From assembly GCA_940337035.1 (NCBI GenBank), contig CALNHX010003328.1:62001-126000 (forward strand): a stretch of DNA of 64,000 nucleotides, in the 5' to 3' direction. Shown here piece by piece: positions 35,640 to 48,236 of the stretch; position 1 is the stretch's first letter, and the number at the start of each line of letters is the position of its first letter. The translations under genes and the position numbers were made by a program. Below the pieces are notes generated by a model. The model was not told where the DNA came from. It saw only the letters and a program-made list of their open reading frames with translations, and searched no databases. Origin of the DNA: Agriotes lineatus (taxonomy: Eukaryota > Arthropoda > Insecta > Coleoptera > Elateridae).

Positions 35640-37692
35640 TTACGGTATAAAACGGTCGTTAAGATCCTTAACAAATTTACATAGTATTACTCGCCCCTGC
35701 CTGTCCCTTCCAGCCCATTTGGCTCCGGATAAGAACTCAGTTGAGAAAGGGGTTAGACCGACCGGGCACCACGGCTTTTGGGGATGTAAATCTCACTTCA
35801 ACAGAAAATTGGTCAAACGCCGAAATCCAACAGCCGTTGCTTCGCGTTGCTACCCCTGGGAGGCGCTCTACAGCTGTAGAAACCTGCACCTATCTTTGGG
35901 TGTCCTTCCTTCAGTTGTTTGGGCACTGTATAATGGAGTATACAAAACGCGACAAGAATTCAAGTTTCTGTTAATTTAAATAAACACAAACAAATAGAGT
36001 ACAATAATTGAGTTAAATTAATATAGAAAGAAGCAGCATGACGCAGTTGGGTAAGTACCAGGTTTGCATTAAACAAGTCCTCAGTTCGAAACGCGCGGGG
36101 GTGGAAGTGTTTCCCTATCCTTGGCGATTAGAATCGGGCTCGGTGAGACCATTCATAGTTGGCACCAAATTAACTATGCTCCACTCAGAACCACAGACCT
36201 ACGAAATAGATTAACAAGGTCAACACATCACCAAGACACACACCTCACACAATGGTTTCTGCGCAAACACCAAAGGCGCTCTCCAACTCTGTATTCCAAA
36301 TCCGGGGTAAGTTGAGCATTGTACCGCCAGATGCCAGCGCATAAACCACCAGCATCTACACTGCAAGGTAAATGAGGATACAGATAATACATACATACAT
36401 ACATAATAATATGGTCTATCAGCTCTGAATTTACACACACAAATCTGCACATGTAATATGCACGAATCAATATAGCGATTAGTCAACGTTTCACAGCAAT
36501 TGATTATCCTAAAACAACGACAAAACGTCCACTGAAATCCTTTGGTACCCGAATTCAAGAAGTTACAGCTATAGAATTCCCGTTTAGGTTTTTCTCAGAA
36601 CTTGGATTCAAGTTACCACAATATATATAATGCTTCGCAAAACTCAACACGGACGGTACATAGGTAATATTGCAAGGTAAAATGTAGCATGCATTGTGCC
36701 TTAAATGTCTACAATACGCACACCACTTTTGGAACGAATAGCACCCTTCAAAATAATAATTCACAGCATATTTCTGGCGTAGTGCTCGGGTGCTCCAACA
36801 ACTGCAAAATCCAATGTAGACAGAAGGGGACCGCCTCCCCTAGAGGTACTCTGCGATGTTGCTTGAAGATAGGTCAAATAGGGAACGATCGTATAGGCAA
36901 CGGGGTGGCGGACAGCTTTAACCGGAATGGTGGTGTATTAAAATCCTTCCTACGAAGACTTGGCACTGCATCGTAACGACGAACGACAGAGATCCACAAT
37001 GTATATATGCTTGCAACGCACCTTTTTGTAAATATCCGCTTATAAACAGCGATAGCATGTGCACAACATCACCACTTAACAAAGGCACTTAGCATGTAGC
37101 TTATACAACCACCCAGAGGACGGCACAACCCCTCAAACAGCCAGGGTTTTAATTGCGGGCATTACCAGATACGTTCAGCGAGATGATTGAAGCGGAACTG
37201 ACTCATGCGACGCTTGCAACCACGCAGTTTTAGGATTGTGGCGTATGGAAAATTCCTTAGTTCCATCTTCCTTTAAATTGTGCTATACACGGCAACGATG
37301 CTTAAACGGCCCAGAACGGCGGATAAAACGGGGAAGTCCCGGAGTCTGTAAATGTCGGCACGTAGGCGCCGGATGGGGTAATTCGAAACCATCTTTGATT
37401 GGTTCCAATGCAAAATGAAGACTAAACGCTGAATCCATCAGGCGACAGTTTAGTGAACTAATTAGCGGAATCTACTCGATATGGTAATAAGGGTCCAAGT
37501 CTCGTTCCTGCAAGATAAGAAGTTGCCTTAGGCAAAACTAGGGCAACAGATATTGTTACCTGTCCTAAAATTAATCGCGAAACTTAAAATGTTCTTGAAA
37601 TTGTCCCAAATTAGGGAATTTTATCCCAAGGGGGATGGGCCGTAAGAATACGGGATCGTAATTTTGTCCAATCAGACATCGGAAGTCTTAAC
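35640..37692. mobile_element. Unclassified 2.05-kb insertion with 7-bp direct repeats
   Basis: It is bounded by aaaattg at 35633-35639 and 37693-37699. The polymerase similarity stops at the left copy and resumes at the right one. The interior is GC-richer near 35690-35960 and 36780-37440 and contains a SINE (36032-36410). Short frames (35719-35979, 37236-37418) match nothing I recognise, and I see no transposase. The ends share an inverted gttaaga-like motif (35654 and 37684-37692), so a DNA element is possible. Confidence 0.55.
36032..36410 (+). repeat. tRNA-derived SINE of another family
   Basis: The tRNA-like head (agcatgacgcagttgggtaag, then B-box-like cagttcgaaac near 36083) is followed by an unrelated body and a tail of atac repeats (about 36390-36409). 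It is nested inside the 2.05-kb insertion. Target duplications were not clear. Confidence 0.65.
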
Positions 37693-38060
37693 AAAATTGC
37701 TGCTGAAAATCTTTATGCGAAATGAAACAACACCTTCATCGCTTTGATACATCAAATTACAAGAATGATTTGTACGGAGTTCCACGAACCGAGTATGCTA
37801 GGGTAATCGTGTGTAGCTATTATGGGGTCTGTGCAAAAACATACTGTGTAAACGCTATTGATAGGGTTGACAAGAAGGCAAATGGTTTAGAAAAGGTGTT
37901 CTTCGGAATTTTTCAAATGCATGTTTTTTGTTCCCGTCTGCACACCGAATTAATAAATAAGGTTACCCTTTCTTCCCGAGATGATAAAGGCTACCTTAAT
38001 TCCAATACTACTAAAACCTTGGTGTAGGCATATCGAGCTATTCCTGATTACAGGCTAGAC

Positions 38061-38825
38061 GAATTGCTACATATTGCCCATAACATAACGTAGTTAACTG
38101 TATGCTTGCGGAACAATATTGGCTATATACTTAGCAGTACAGGTCCTACACAACGAAAGCTTACTTGCACTTTGTAGATTACGCTTACTATAGAAAATAC
38201 TGTATAGTTTCGGTGAGAGTAGGTTAAAAATACTAGCTTATGACTGATTGAATGCTAATGCGTACGTCTAAGACAAAAGTTTTAATGTCTACAGTTTTAG
38301 TGTGACTGTAAGCTGTCTCTAAAAGCAATCCATTGGACTGCTCTAATAAACTAATCATCACATTCGTTTTATCAAGGCCAGGTCGACACACAATCAAACT
38401 CCTTTTACATCTACTTCTCAGTAAAGCACTGCGCCTTCTGTACTTCTCCGACATGGCATTTACTGTATGGTTTATTACACGCAACGAACATTTTTGTTTC
38501 ACAATTTTGACGTTTTCCATCGTTTTTGGACGGGGAGGAACTAACTTTCATACGCTCTGAAAGGCTGCAGAAAATTATTTCGAATGTTTAAATTATATTT
38601 TTCGGGCCTACTGGAGGGTATTCCTCTTGCACTCCGACGCAATATATAGGTGCAGTTCAATGGTGCACAATTACATTATGCAGCTGTGGTTCGTCAATTA
38701 TTTAACCACCATCACCTTGAAAAATCGATCGGTCATGTAGGCCAAGAGCATGGTCAGCGAGAAGTCCAGAATTTTGACTTTTTTTGTGGGGGCACTTTAG
38801 AATTCTGATTATTTCGGAGGCTTTC
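38061..38825. other. Unassigned between Polinton fragment and Penelope-like element
   Basis: Overlapping short frames on both strands (38233-38560) with no recognised similarity. The part next to 38825 may belong to the Penelope 3' end. Confidence 0.4.
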
Positions 38826-40896
38826 ACGGCCATTGTCATTACGTAAAAAACGACTTCCGGGATTGCACCGTGTCATTATTGAGGCCGAAGGACTCAACGT
38901 TTCACCCACTTTCGTAAGGGGCTTAATCAGGAGGAAAATGCAAAAGATCAAGGCAACCCAACGTGTTACCCAAGCCAGAGGCGAAACTGTTTGCAAGGGA
39001 AAGAATAGACAAGCACGATAACTCAACGTGTGAACCACGTCAGAAACGAAACTCGACTAACGATCTCAATGGCTTCGCCAGTCTTTCTGCTAAAGAAGAA
39101 TGGGGATTTGCAGACGATGGAAGTTTCATCAAAAAGGATCTTATGGCCAGTATCACGCTAGTGTTCGGCGATGCCTGATGATGACACCACACTCGACTTG
39201 AGACAACGCTGTTCCTCAGAGATGCGACCTGTTTCACCAATGTATACAGCATTACAAGTACAAGGGACTCTATAAGCACCTTTAGAGGACATAGTGTTTA
39301 ATTTATCTTTAGCTGAAGGAAGAACCGGTGAGATTTTACTCGGGGGTTTGAATACTGTTTTAATGTTTTGTTTTAGAAGAAACTTTCCAACGCGATCGGT
39401 GACATGGTGGATATAGGGAAGAAAGGCTATTGCTGCAGGAGGATCGGTTTTTGGAGGTTTGGGTGATCGTGGACGAAGATGGCAATTGATGGCAGACTGT
39501 ATATCCCTAGCACGGTACCCATTGTTCCTAAGAACTTTCCGAATGTGGTTTAATTCAGCGTGGACATTATCGGGTTGGGATATGGACACAGCCCGGTGTA
39601 CAAACGAGTTGATGATGGAAAGCTTTTGTATAGGACGATGGTGGGAATCGGCATGCAGATAGCGATCAGTATGAGTGGGTTTGCGATATACAGAATTGCC
39701 ACGTTTGCCACTGGGTTGGCGAGAGACCTGTACATCTAAGAAAGGAAGGAAGCCGTTACTTTCTACCTCCCTGGTAAAGTTAATGTCTGGATGTTGACTA
39801 TAGTGACGATTTATGAAGACGGGTAACGTGTCTTCACCATGTGGCCAAATAATAAAGGTGTCGTCGAGGTATCGGAACCAAACCTTGGGCTTCCATTCTG
39901 AAAGTTCCAGAGCTACGGTTTCGAAAGCTTCCATGAAGATATTGCCACGATAGATGAAAGAGAAGAACCCATGGCCGCACCAGATATTTGTTTAAATAAC
40001 TGGCCTTGAAATAGGAACTAAGTGGAAGAGAGGCATTTTTCTAGAAGAGCAGGTAGACTTGAAGACGTCTCCCCATGCTCTGATAACAACCGTTGGATTA
40101 TGACTATGGAATCGGAAATAGCAACTTTAGTAAAAAGAAAAGTGACATCGAAACTCACAAGTAAATCCTCAGATTCAATGCTTATATTCGATATAAGTTC
40201 AACGAAATGGGCTGAATTGCGAACATACCCGGAAGATTTACCAGTAAACTTTCTGAGGATAGTGGTTAGGTATTTAGCTAATGAGTAAATAGGGGAATCT
40301 ATAGTACTGACAATGGGCCTGAGGGGGATGTCTGGTTTATGAATTTTGGGAAGACCTTAAAGCCGAAGAAGCTTTGAAGAGTGAGAAATCAACCTCCGTC
40401 GAATATCAGTGGGATCATCTGAAGATTTTATGAGAGAAGCGACTTCCCGTTCGATTTTGGAAGTTGGGTCGAGAGAAAGTGGGGCATAAGAACAATCTTG
40501 GAGTAAAGACGTAACCTTAGTGGTGTACTCTGTTCGATCCATAACTACCGTTGCATTTCATTTTTCAGCTTAGAAAATTGAGATCTCGGAATTTGAACGT
40601 AAAGTGTTGAGAGCATTTCTTTCGTCTTTCATAATGCTACTTTTAGGAGGTTTAGATGATCGTAAACACTTGTCAGTTTTGAAGCGAATAAGATCGGCAA
40701 CGTCTTTAGGAAGCGTTCTCACAGAAGATTCTACCGAACTAATAATCTCTTCCGTAGGAATGCTTTTGGGGGCTAACGAAAAACTCAAACATTTAAAAAG
40801 TATTGAATTTTCGCTAGGAGAGAGGGCATAAGAAGAAAGATTTGAAACCTTCTTTGAACCACTTTGATCCGTAGAGACCTTAATCAATGACATCAA
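38826..40896 (-). pseudogene. Penelope-like element (RT plus GIY-YIG), nearly full length, broken
   Basis: Read leftwards, the N-terminal block (FNLSSYALSPSENSILFKCL-type, 40896-40570) is followed by VMDRTEYTTKVTSLLQD (40550-40357), then ISGAAMGSSLSSIVANIFME (near 39970), the catalytic FRYLDDTFIIW (near 39870), FLPFLDVQVSRQPS, YRKPTHTDRYLHADSHH, and the GIY-YIG nuclease YRVPCTCNAVYIGETGR (near 39260-39220). The longest open part is 39158-39934 (258 codons). Frame changes near 40560, 40350, 39990 and 39160 inactivate it. It is distinct from the remnant at 881-1940 (YLDD against YVDD and a different linker). Confidence 0.87.
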
Positions 40897-42698
40897 GAAA
40901 TAAAACTTTTTTTTTACTTTAAAATTTTGTTTTTATTACTTCCATCCAAACTCGAGAACACCTTACCGATCGACTTCATGAAGCAGCCACCACCATTAAC
41001 CCCAGTTAATGTTCGAAAATCAGTTTTGAAATATTACAAGCACAAAACTTAGGTCCAAAGATATTTCAGGTGAGTGATGGTTGTTACCAGCAAAATGTGG
41101 CAGAGAACGGAATAAAATTTGCCCAAACATAACTTCGAAAATAAAATACCGATGTTACGAATGCTCGAAATATTTGTGTTTAGCTAATTTTTTTTACTTG
41201 AATGAGACAAATTAAAAAAACTAATAACGACTGTACTACTTCTTATAAATAAACTGTGTTTACATATTGTAATAGCATTGAAATGTTTAATATCAGACTA
41301 GTAAGATTAAAAGAATACAGTATTAAAATTACAAAGATGAATTTAAGTATGAAAAGGATATCAAAATTATTATAAATGTATTTGGTAAAGAAAAGAAATA
41401 GAATTTAAAATTCAATTGACTGAAGCTATATAAAAAACAGTAAGATTCTAACATAATTTAATTATTATCTGAAACGAAGTGGAGGATTAATGGCAAATAC
41501 TTATTTGAGAAATACCATTCAACATAGTGAGTGTTAGACAAATACAGTATGATAAAGTTTCTATAGTGTGTTGGACTATAAAACATATGCTAAACTAAAT
41601 TACTAAGGAGATATTTTTTATTTAACAGTATGTAAATATAATTAGGTACAAAAACGTGTAAGGGGTTAAAATTACGAAAATAAACTCTTTATAAAAATTT
41701 AAAGCTGTTTGGTATATAAAAGGGTAGTGAATTAACTAAAATTGGCGTGGTAAAAATAAAAAGTAAATGTTAAAAGATTAAAAGATGTGAAGACGACATC
41801 GATGAAGAAAATGTATATAGTGAGAATACCTAAATAAAACTTGAACAAAATTAGTACTTCATTGATCGTTACAGATTGAAATATTACGAGAATTAAACAT
41901 TGAGAGATTTATAAGCCATAATTGATAAGTAATTTATAATTTAATTAGATTAAAAATAGCAAATAGGTTCCAAAGACCATATCGGCAGTGTTTCGATCAA
42001 CTTAATTCGATGTTATAATTTAAAATGCTAAATGCTACTATGATTTTGATAAATAAACGAACATTTAATAGTATATTATGATACTAGTGTATCGGTACGC
42101 ATTTAAAGCACGTTCGACGAGTTTAAGAGCACGACGCAAAGCGGAATGCATTTAACGTCGCAAGTTCTTTAATGGCACTTATACACGTGTATGATACTCT
42201 ATTTTTTCTACGATCGTAACAGAAATACAAAAACTTAGTTCGGTGACACTTTTTCCGTCACACTGTGTTAGATATTCTAGGTTATATTGACATTCAAATT
42301 TATGGAGAAGCGTGTTTTAATATAGTATTAAAACACGCCACCAATGGCAACGTGCAAAAAAGACGCAATTCGGGCGCTAATATTAAGAGTGCTACAAACG
42401 TCACTTTTGTCACTAGAAACTGTTCAAAAAGTTGTCATTTTGACAAGATATTAGAAAAAATAACGTAAGACATGCTAATCAGATTCTGTTAGAATGCTGG
42501 TGGCGAAACATCACAGAGTCAAAGTGCAGTTAGTGTGTATTCAGCGCGACATACTAGGCTGTTCTTAGTGAAGTTACTTGTAATGATACAGTGTTTAAGA
42601 AGTCATGTAACACGCCTAAGCGCATAAAGCAGCCTGTAGGCTTCAGCAATTATTAAGAGTGTTCACGCATAGAACCTGAAAAGTTATGTAAATCAAAT
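40897..42698. other. Unassigned AT-rich region
   Basis: A piece near 40925-41010 could be element border. Bases 41060-42260 are AT-rich with no frame of note. A perfect 13-bp hairpin lies at 42310-42338. No gene seen. Confidence 0.4.
42310..42338. repeat. Perfect 13-bp hairpin with 3-nt loop
   Basis: gcgtgttttaata, loop tag, tattaaaacacgc. It is not followed by a T-run as a terminator would be, and no element boundary was recognised. Confidence 0.7.
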
Positions 42699-42711
42699 AA
42701 ATGTAAGGTTA

Positions 42712-43009
42712 ATAATAATGCTGAGGCTCTAACTCCCCATGAAGGAGTTTGGCCTGCAAGGCGGAAGGTCAGAGCTTCCGTATCCTCGCTCTCACACCCG
42801 GTTGTCGCGTGTCAAATTTATGACACGTGGTGAAGTGGTGAGCACCACACATTAGACAACCGCATTATTACCCCTTGTTCTTTCGAACGCAGGTACCCAA
42901 TTATTTAAAGCGACTGGGTAGGCCACCCGCCAGGTATCGATGTGGGATTTGAACTCCAGACTTCCGCGCCGCAGTCCAATGCTCTAACCACTGAGCCACG
43001 CTGGCGCAC
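42712..43009 (-). repeat. tRNA-derived SINE, 298 bp, with 13-bp target duplication
   Basis: On the minus strand the head reads gcgccagcgtggctcagtgg, then ttagagcattggact..., with B-box-like gagttcaaatccc. This is a nearly complete tRNA cloverleaf at 42925-43007. An unrelated body follows to 42712. Direct repeats aaatgtaaggtta lie at 42699-42711 and 43010-43022. It is a different family from the 350-bp SINE. Confidence 0.9.
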
Positions 43010-43022
43010 AAATGTAAGGTTA

Positions 43023-44312
43023 GCCTGACAATATTAACCATTCGAGAAAATAAACAATTTAATTTATAAGATCATAGTAAATTACTTAGCAACACTTGTA
43101 AGTAAAATAAAAAAGAGAAAGAATATTGTAAATCTTCGTATAAGTAAAGTCTTTTGAGTTCCAACTGGTCGTATTATTGTTATCCAGGCGTTGGCTATTT
43201 GTGTTTGTGTGCAGCGTTTTCCGGTAATCGGTAAAATAGCCAGGACTGTAGCAGTAAAGTCCGGACTTCGACACACAGTCACGATTTGAAGAAGCCAGTG
43301 ATGGCCAAAATGTGGGACAATTCTTATAACAAATTTAGGTTTAATTTAGTTGTAATTGTTGGCTATTAAAAATTTATTGAAAAAATAGTAGTCCTAATTC
43401 TAGAAATGTCATCAATTTGTCAATGATACAGTTTTTCTTAAAAAGGTCACAAGTTAATATTGTTGATAAAACAAGAATAACTGCTAATGCAGAACTGTTC
43501 CACTCTTTTTTGCCGTAACTGTACGGATAATACCAGCAACATTGGAGGGCATCAACGAAGGCAGAAGGTAGCAAGCAAAGCGCCCAAGCATCGCAGACGA
43601 GGAAGCTACCTGCATATTGAATAAAATCGGTTCCAGCGAGTAAACGACGGTGTAGAGTAGAAGAAAAAACCCATTTTCCCTTTTCAGAAAATGATCAAGG
43701 CAGCGTTAGACCAAAGCGGCGTCCCTTGTTACCCATAAGCAGGTTTGCTTTAAAGCACCTTTATAATACGAGCATGCTTGTCAGCCATATTGAATCACAT
43801 CACAAAAACGGCAAATTCAAAAAATTTGTTACTTTTCAGAAAATGAAAATATGTTAATATCTATACGTTTAATAATACTAATTCTAGGCTGAACAACCGG
43901 TCATGCTCGAAGATTTTGAAATCTGAAAAACAGAAAAGGCCGTGAATAGTTCATTCAGAAATGAATCAATGTTTTAGGCTTACCTTAATCCAAAAAAAGT
44001 ATTCCTTAGTCTGATTTTTTAATAAAGAATATGAGAGGCAGCTCATAAAAGCCAAAAAGACAAAGGAAAACGAACACAGTTGGCAACTCAAACACAAGGT
44101 TAGAAGCTAGAACAGCGAGCATAGAATGTATAACCCACAACGAGTGAACTGTTTGAAGTTGTAGGGTTATGTTTTGGTTGCATCATGGCCACCAACATGT
44201 AAACGCGAAAGTAGTGTGATGCAAGATTTTATGCAACTTGTGCGACATGCGTATGCTTGTATTATAAAGGGCTCTAGTTTGCTTGGTTACCTCATTGCGT
44301 CATTTTATAACG
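43023..44312. other. Unassigned region
   Basis: Overlapping minus-strand frames at 43082-43574 are not recognised. No repeat boundaries found. Confidence 0.35.
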
Positions 44313-44314
44313 TA

Positions 44315-44992
44315 TGATCAAAAATTAATCTCGTCGAGTATGACTATGAAAGAACAAATTGCTTCCTCTAAAACTGGGGTGTTGACAACTATCACATTTT
44401 CTATTTGTGTTATAATTATTCTTTATCTACGCCAGTGGGATAAGTAAGGCATTACGTTACTCATTTGACACTATTTCAGTTAGGTAATGAAGCTCATTAC
44501 ACCACTCAGTTATGTAATGCTTTCATTACGCAAATAGTGTCAAATGAATGACATAATGACATTTGCCTGCTAAAATATTTTTGAAAATGACAGATCTGAC
44601 ATTTCTCTTAAAGCACTTCTCTCAATTTTAAGCAGTCGTAGATAAAATTTTGTTCAATACATGTGTGATAATGCATCATTCATATACTTGTGTGCTTACA
44701 TAACTCGTGCTACGCACTCGTTTGTAACTGACACACACGTATATTAATGATGCTGTTATCCCACTTGTATAGTAAATAACTATTATTCAAGCTTTCATAA
44801 TTTGCATGATACGGTCATATTATAGAAACTGGCATCTAGAAAACGGTGAGTGGATGCATGATCCACGTTCAGAGTGCATCATCCTGAAAAAATAATAAAA
44901 TTTGACAGAATTAAATATAAATATGTAATTCAATTTTAAAGGCGTTGGTTTGCACTTTCACAACCATACTAGCTGAAATTAATTTTTTTGCA
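44315..44992. repeat. 678-bp TA-flanked element related to the 174-bp MITEs
   Basis: The left end TGATCAAAAATTAATCTCGT...gagtatgactatgaaag and the right end ctttcacaaccatactagctg...ttaatttttttgca are inverted repeats of the same family as 8655-8828. TA is present on both sides (44313-44314, 44993-44994). The interior holds a smaller inverted pair around ggtaatgaagctcattac/tgtaatgctttcattac. Copy B of the segmental duplication starts inside this element. Confidence 0.7.
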
Positions 44993-45329
44993 TAATCGAT
45001 TATTTTTATTAGTTTACCAGCGTTGTTACCAGGGCAGTAGGTTGTTTTTACCGCTTGGTTGCGATTGCCATAGGCAACGGGTAGTAAATAAATTACTTAC
45101 CGCCCTCGGGCCGCAAGTAGATTTGCAATTAAATGTAGTTCACAAATTCAACAAAAACTTTATTGGAATTAAATAATGGCAATACCTACATTGAAGCATG
45201 TAACATTAAGCACCACAAACTTAGAAATTTAAATTAACTATATTAACGCATATTAAAAGTAATTGAACAATTTAGGGCATAATTATTAAAAATAAATGGC
45301 ATTTTACTTTTTGGTTTAGTTCTTGTTCT

Positions 45330-46430
45330 GCATTAATGGCAATCGACGGTACTACGCTTCCTGTGGGCCTGAAACAGCAGCTGGTACTTGTTCGATATTC
45401 ATCTGCACGTTTTGATCATGCAAAATTTTATTATCAAATTGCACTTTATTTTCAACTGATTCCTCCATATAACTCTCGGCTATACATAGTGGAAGACTTC
45501 TAGCCCCCTTGCCTCTTCAGTGTCAGAACATCAGCTCCTTTATTAGCCAAAAGGGTAGCAGATGTCCTCCTAAATGCATGTCCGGTGTATGCTTTGGGAT
45601 AGTCTTTCTTTAGATATGTTGCAATTTTAAATGGAAAACTTCCAAAGGAATTTTTCCCCACGACTTGATTGAAGCATTTGCCATTTTGGTACTTCAAAAA
45701 TAATCTACGCTGCTAGAATTTTTCGGTCGAAGACTGGAGTATTTTCTATATAGGTACTTCCAAAAAGTGAACTTTTTCTTCTTCTTGATTTACAACTGTG
45801 AAAGTTCGTTGTATTCCAGTTTTTGTATATTGTATTCAGACTAGAATTAAATCACCTCTATCTTCTACGTCATAGACAGTTAAATCGCAGAGTTCCGTTT
45901 TCCTGCAGGCTCCGGCAATTCAACATTATCATAACTACCTAAAATCAACAAAAAATTTTGTTCCAAAACACTAAATTTGCTTTTTACTTTATTCTCCATT
46001 CATACCTTCATGAGTAAAAAAATGCCATCGGGAGCCTCAATTAAGAATCGATACATGTCATTCCTACTGAACACTTGTGACTTTTTAGGTCGTTAGCCTG
46101 CATTTTTACTCTTCAGAAATGCTATCAACTTAGTAAATTTTTAGATGTCTGTAACATCATTCAAGTTTATAGTGAACCTGAGCATCGAATATTCCGCCTA
46201 GGAGCTGTTGGGAGACTTCAGACATTCACTTCGTTGAACAAAATATGCTAAGAAAAGCTTCTCAGAAACAGCAACGTGTTTTCAGAACATCACTTCTTGA
46301 ACGTGGCGTATGTCGCTTCGTACCTTAATTTAGATTTTTGTGGTATGATTGTACTGCATCCAATAGCAAAATTTTGTTCAATTTCACTGTCTTCGCTTTG
46401 CAACTCTTCTTGAAACATTATTAACAAATC
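45330..46430 (-). pseudogene. Tyrosine recombinase (Crypton/DIRS-like), copy A, inactive
   Basis: Minus-strand blocks: the first catalytic Arg region (GACRKTELCD, near 45910-45890), a lysine-rich linker, KYQNGKCFNQVVGKNSF (near 45690), and YTGHAFRRTSATLLANKGAD (near 45590-45540) with the H-x-x-R catalytic pair. Then LKRQGG is followed by a stop. In the family the next motif is RHGGW; here the His is Gln and the Trp codon is a stop, and the catalytic Tyr lies beyond it. Upstream frames are broken too. Such enzymes move Crypton and DIRS elements by DNA recombination. I cannot decide between the two; no reverse transcriptase is nearby, which slightly favours Crypton. Confidence 0.8.
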
Positions 46431-46441
46431 GACAAATACCC

Positions 46442-47856
46442 CGAACACAGAAAACGCTAACATCAAATGAAAATGTATCTGTTTCCAGGGTGATTTCTAA
46501 GCAACTCTAGATATACAGGTCTAAAAAAAATTAATTTAAAATTTTCTAAATTACTGTTATATTTTGATAAACTTAACGATTATGCAAAATAAATACGTAC
46601 GACGTACAGGTGTTAGGCACACTTAAAAGGTCTCCGGTAATTTGCAACACCTCGGCAAGCCTCGGTCCTGTATACATTACCTTCGACCTTGTAAGATTCA
46701 CCTACCACCCTTACATCTTAATATACTATTTGATAATACTATATTTCATTACAAACTCATTTTTAGTTAGCCATTAATAGGTTTTTCAGTTGCCCAGTCA
46801 CAACAGCCTAAGTACACGAGCAGTTTTTATTGAAATTTAAATTTACTAGAAGGCGCGTAGCCAGCCTACGTTACGTGCTTACGGTCGGCATGTGCGCTTA
46901 CAGAAACCTGCACTTATAGAAACCTATATAGCAAGCGCGTGTGTGGTAGTAGTATGCAGGCCCTTCATGCTGCGTGTGCCGGCGCCACTTGTGCTTACGG
47001 TCTGGACGACAGCATCGGCTCTTATAATATAAGATTTACATTTTCATATGTCTATTAGTTTCTGGGAATGGTGGGTCACAAACCAAACCAACAGTAACAG
47101 TATGTTGCAAAATCATTTCTAAACACGTGCGCATAATATTAGTACAGATATGATGAGTGAATGCAACCTCGCGCGGCGAAATGTAAATTTAGAGATGGTG
47201 AATAATTAACCCACCGCGGCTAGATAGTTTAATTGCAACGGAGAGTGGCTTAAACCACCATGGTACTTTATTAACATATTATTAGAAAATAAAATGCTTT
47301 TAGGTTTTCTAACACGTGTCATTTATTTTTATACTTATATGAACTATTTCTATAAAAATATTTCAACTTGATATATAAATGTGTAAATTAGCAAAAATTC
47401 AAACTTCCATATTTTAGTAAACGTTCTTCTTCTTCTACACTTTCGTTCGATATCATAAAGGATTTGGATCTCTTAGTGAAAATATTAAAATGATACTTCT
47501 GTGCTTCCTTTTGAAATACAAGAGAAGTCTTCCTAAATAATCTTCATTGTCTGGAATTAAGGCCACACCCTCACCAAAGTATACGTTATTAATTTGATAT
47601 CCATTTCTTGACCATTTAACTTGGTCAGTTCTTTTGTTTATTATTAATTTAACTACACTACCTATTTATTTCTCGTATGCCTGTTTGCAGATTATTGCTT
47701 TCGCAAGTTATCTTTTGCTTGTTTGCATAAAGCTTAATTATGCTTTATATATTTTTATTCGACTCCATACGTTGAGCACTATATGTTGCGCAGTAGACAA
47801 AGCGCTTGTCTTGATTTGTAGAAATGATTTCAGAGAGAACTCTCCATTATTTATTT
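46442..47856. other. Noncoding part of duplication copy A
   Basis: It includes two segments absent from copy B (about 46442-46650, and a GC-rich 46850-47035). The rest matches 59140-60125. No gene recognised. Confidence 0.5.
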
Positions 47857-47871
47857 AGGCTACGTATACCG

Positions 47872-48221
47872 GCCTCCATAGCTCAGTGATAAGCATTCTG
47901 GCTACTGATCTAAGGGTCGAGAGTTCGATCCACGATTCCCGTGAGGTTTTTAAAAATTAAAAAATACGAATGAAAATCTCTGCAGAATGCCATCATTCGG
48001 AAGTGATGTAAAGCCGTGGGTCCCATGTTACTACGATGTGTAGCATGTAAAAGATCCCTTGCTAGGGTTGAAACTGATTAGTCTCGGCAAAATTCTAAGT
48101 AGGACTAAGGTACCTGGTACTCTGCATGCATAGGCTTTGTTCATGGGGTTGGCAAAAAGGGCCTATAAAGGCCTACTTGCTAGCCATGAGTCTCCCCAAA
48201 AATACTACTACTACTACTACG
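47872..48221 (+). repeat. tRNA-derived SINE in duplication copy A
   Basis: 350 bp of the same family as 28779-29128, ending in act repeats. Target duplications aggctacgtataccg lie at 47857-47871 and 48222-48236 and are identical to those of copy B, so it inserted before the duplication. Confidence 0.92.
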
Positions 48222-48236
48222 AGGCTACGTATACCG

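Larger units (their letters stand above)
34896..38060 (+). pseudogene. Polinton/Maverick protein-primed DNA polymerase B fragment, split by two insertions
   Basis: Three separated blocks match consecutive parts of Polinton-type family B DNA polymerase. Block 1 (34896-35062) has NVNKRLLVKLISHWEK and NPNFKDRFRFSENFTAVEIN. Block 2 (35493-35639) has LDISKPVMYDFYYNYL and the motif C-like YTDPDSLI, where the usual second Thr is Pro. Block 3 (about 37700-38060) has HLHRFDTSNYKNDLYGVP, CSRLHTELINKV and the SRDDKGYL end block. Between 1 and 2 sits a 426-bp TA-flanked foldback element; between 2 and 3 lies a 2.05-kb insertion. A one-base insertion in block 2 (near 35523-35528) and a stop near 37721 add further damage. 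No integrase, ATPase, protease or capsid gene of the element was found nearby. Confidence 0.75.

Noticed and set aside
42925..43007. A tRNA gene on the minus strand
   Set aside because: The cloverleaf-like head is followed by an unrelated body and the unit is flanked by 13-bp target duplications, so it is a SINE and not a functional tRNA gene.
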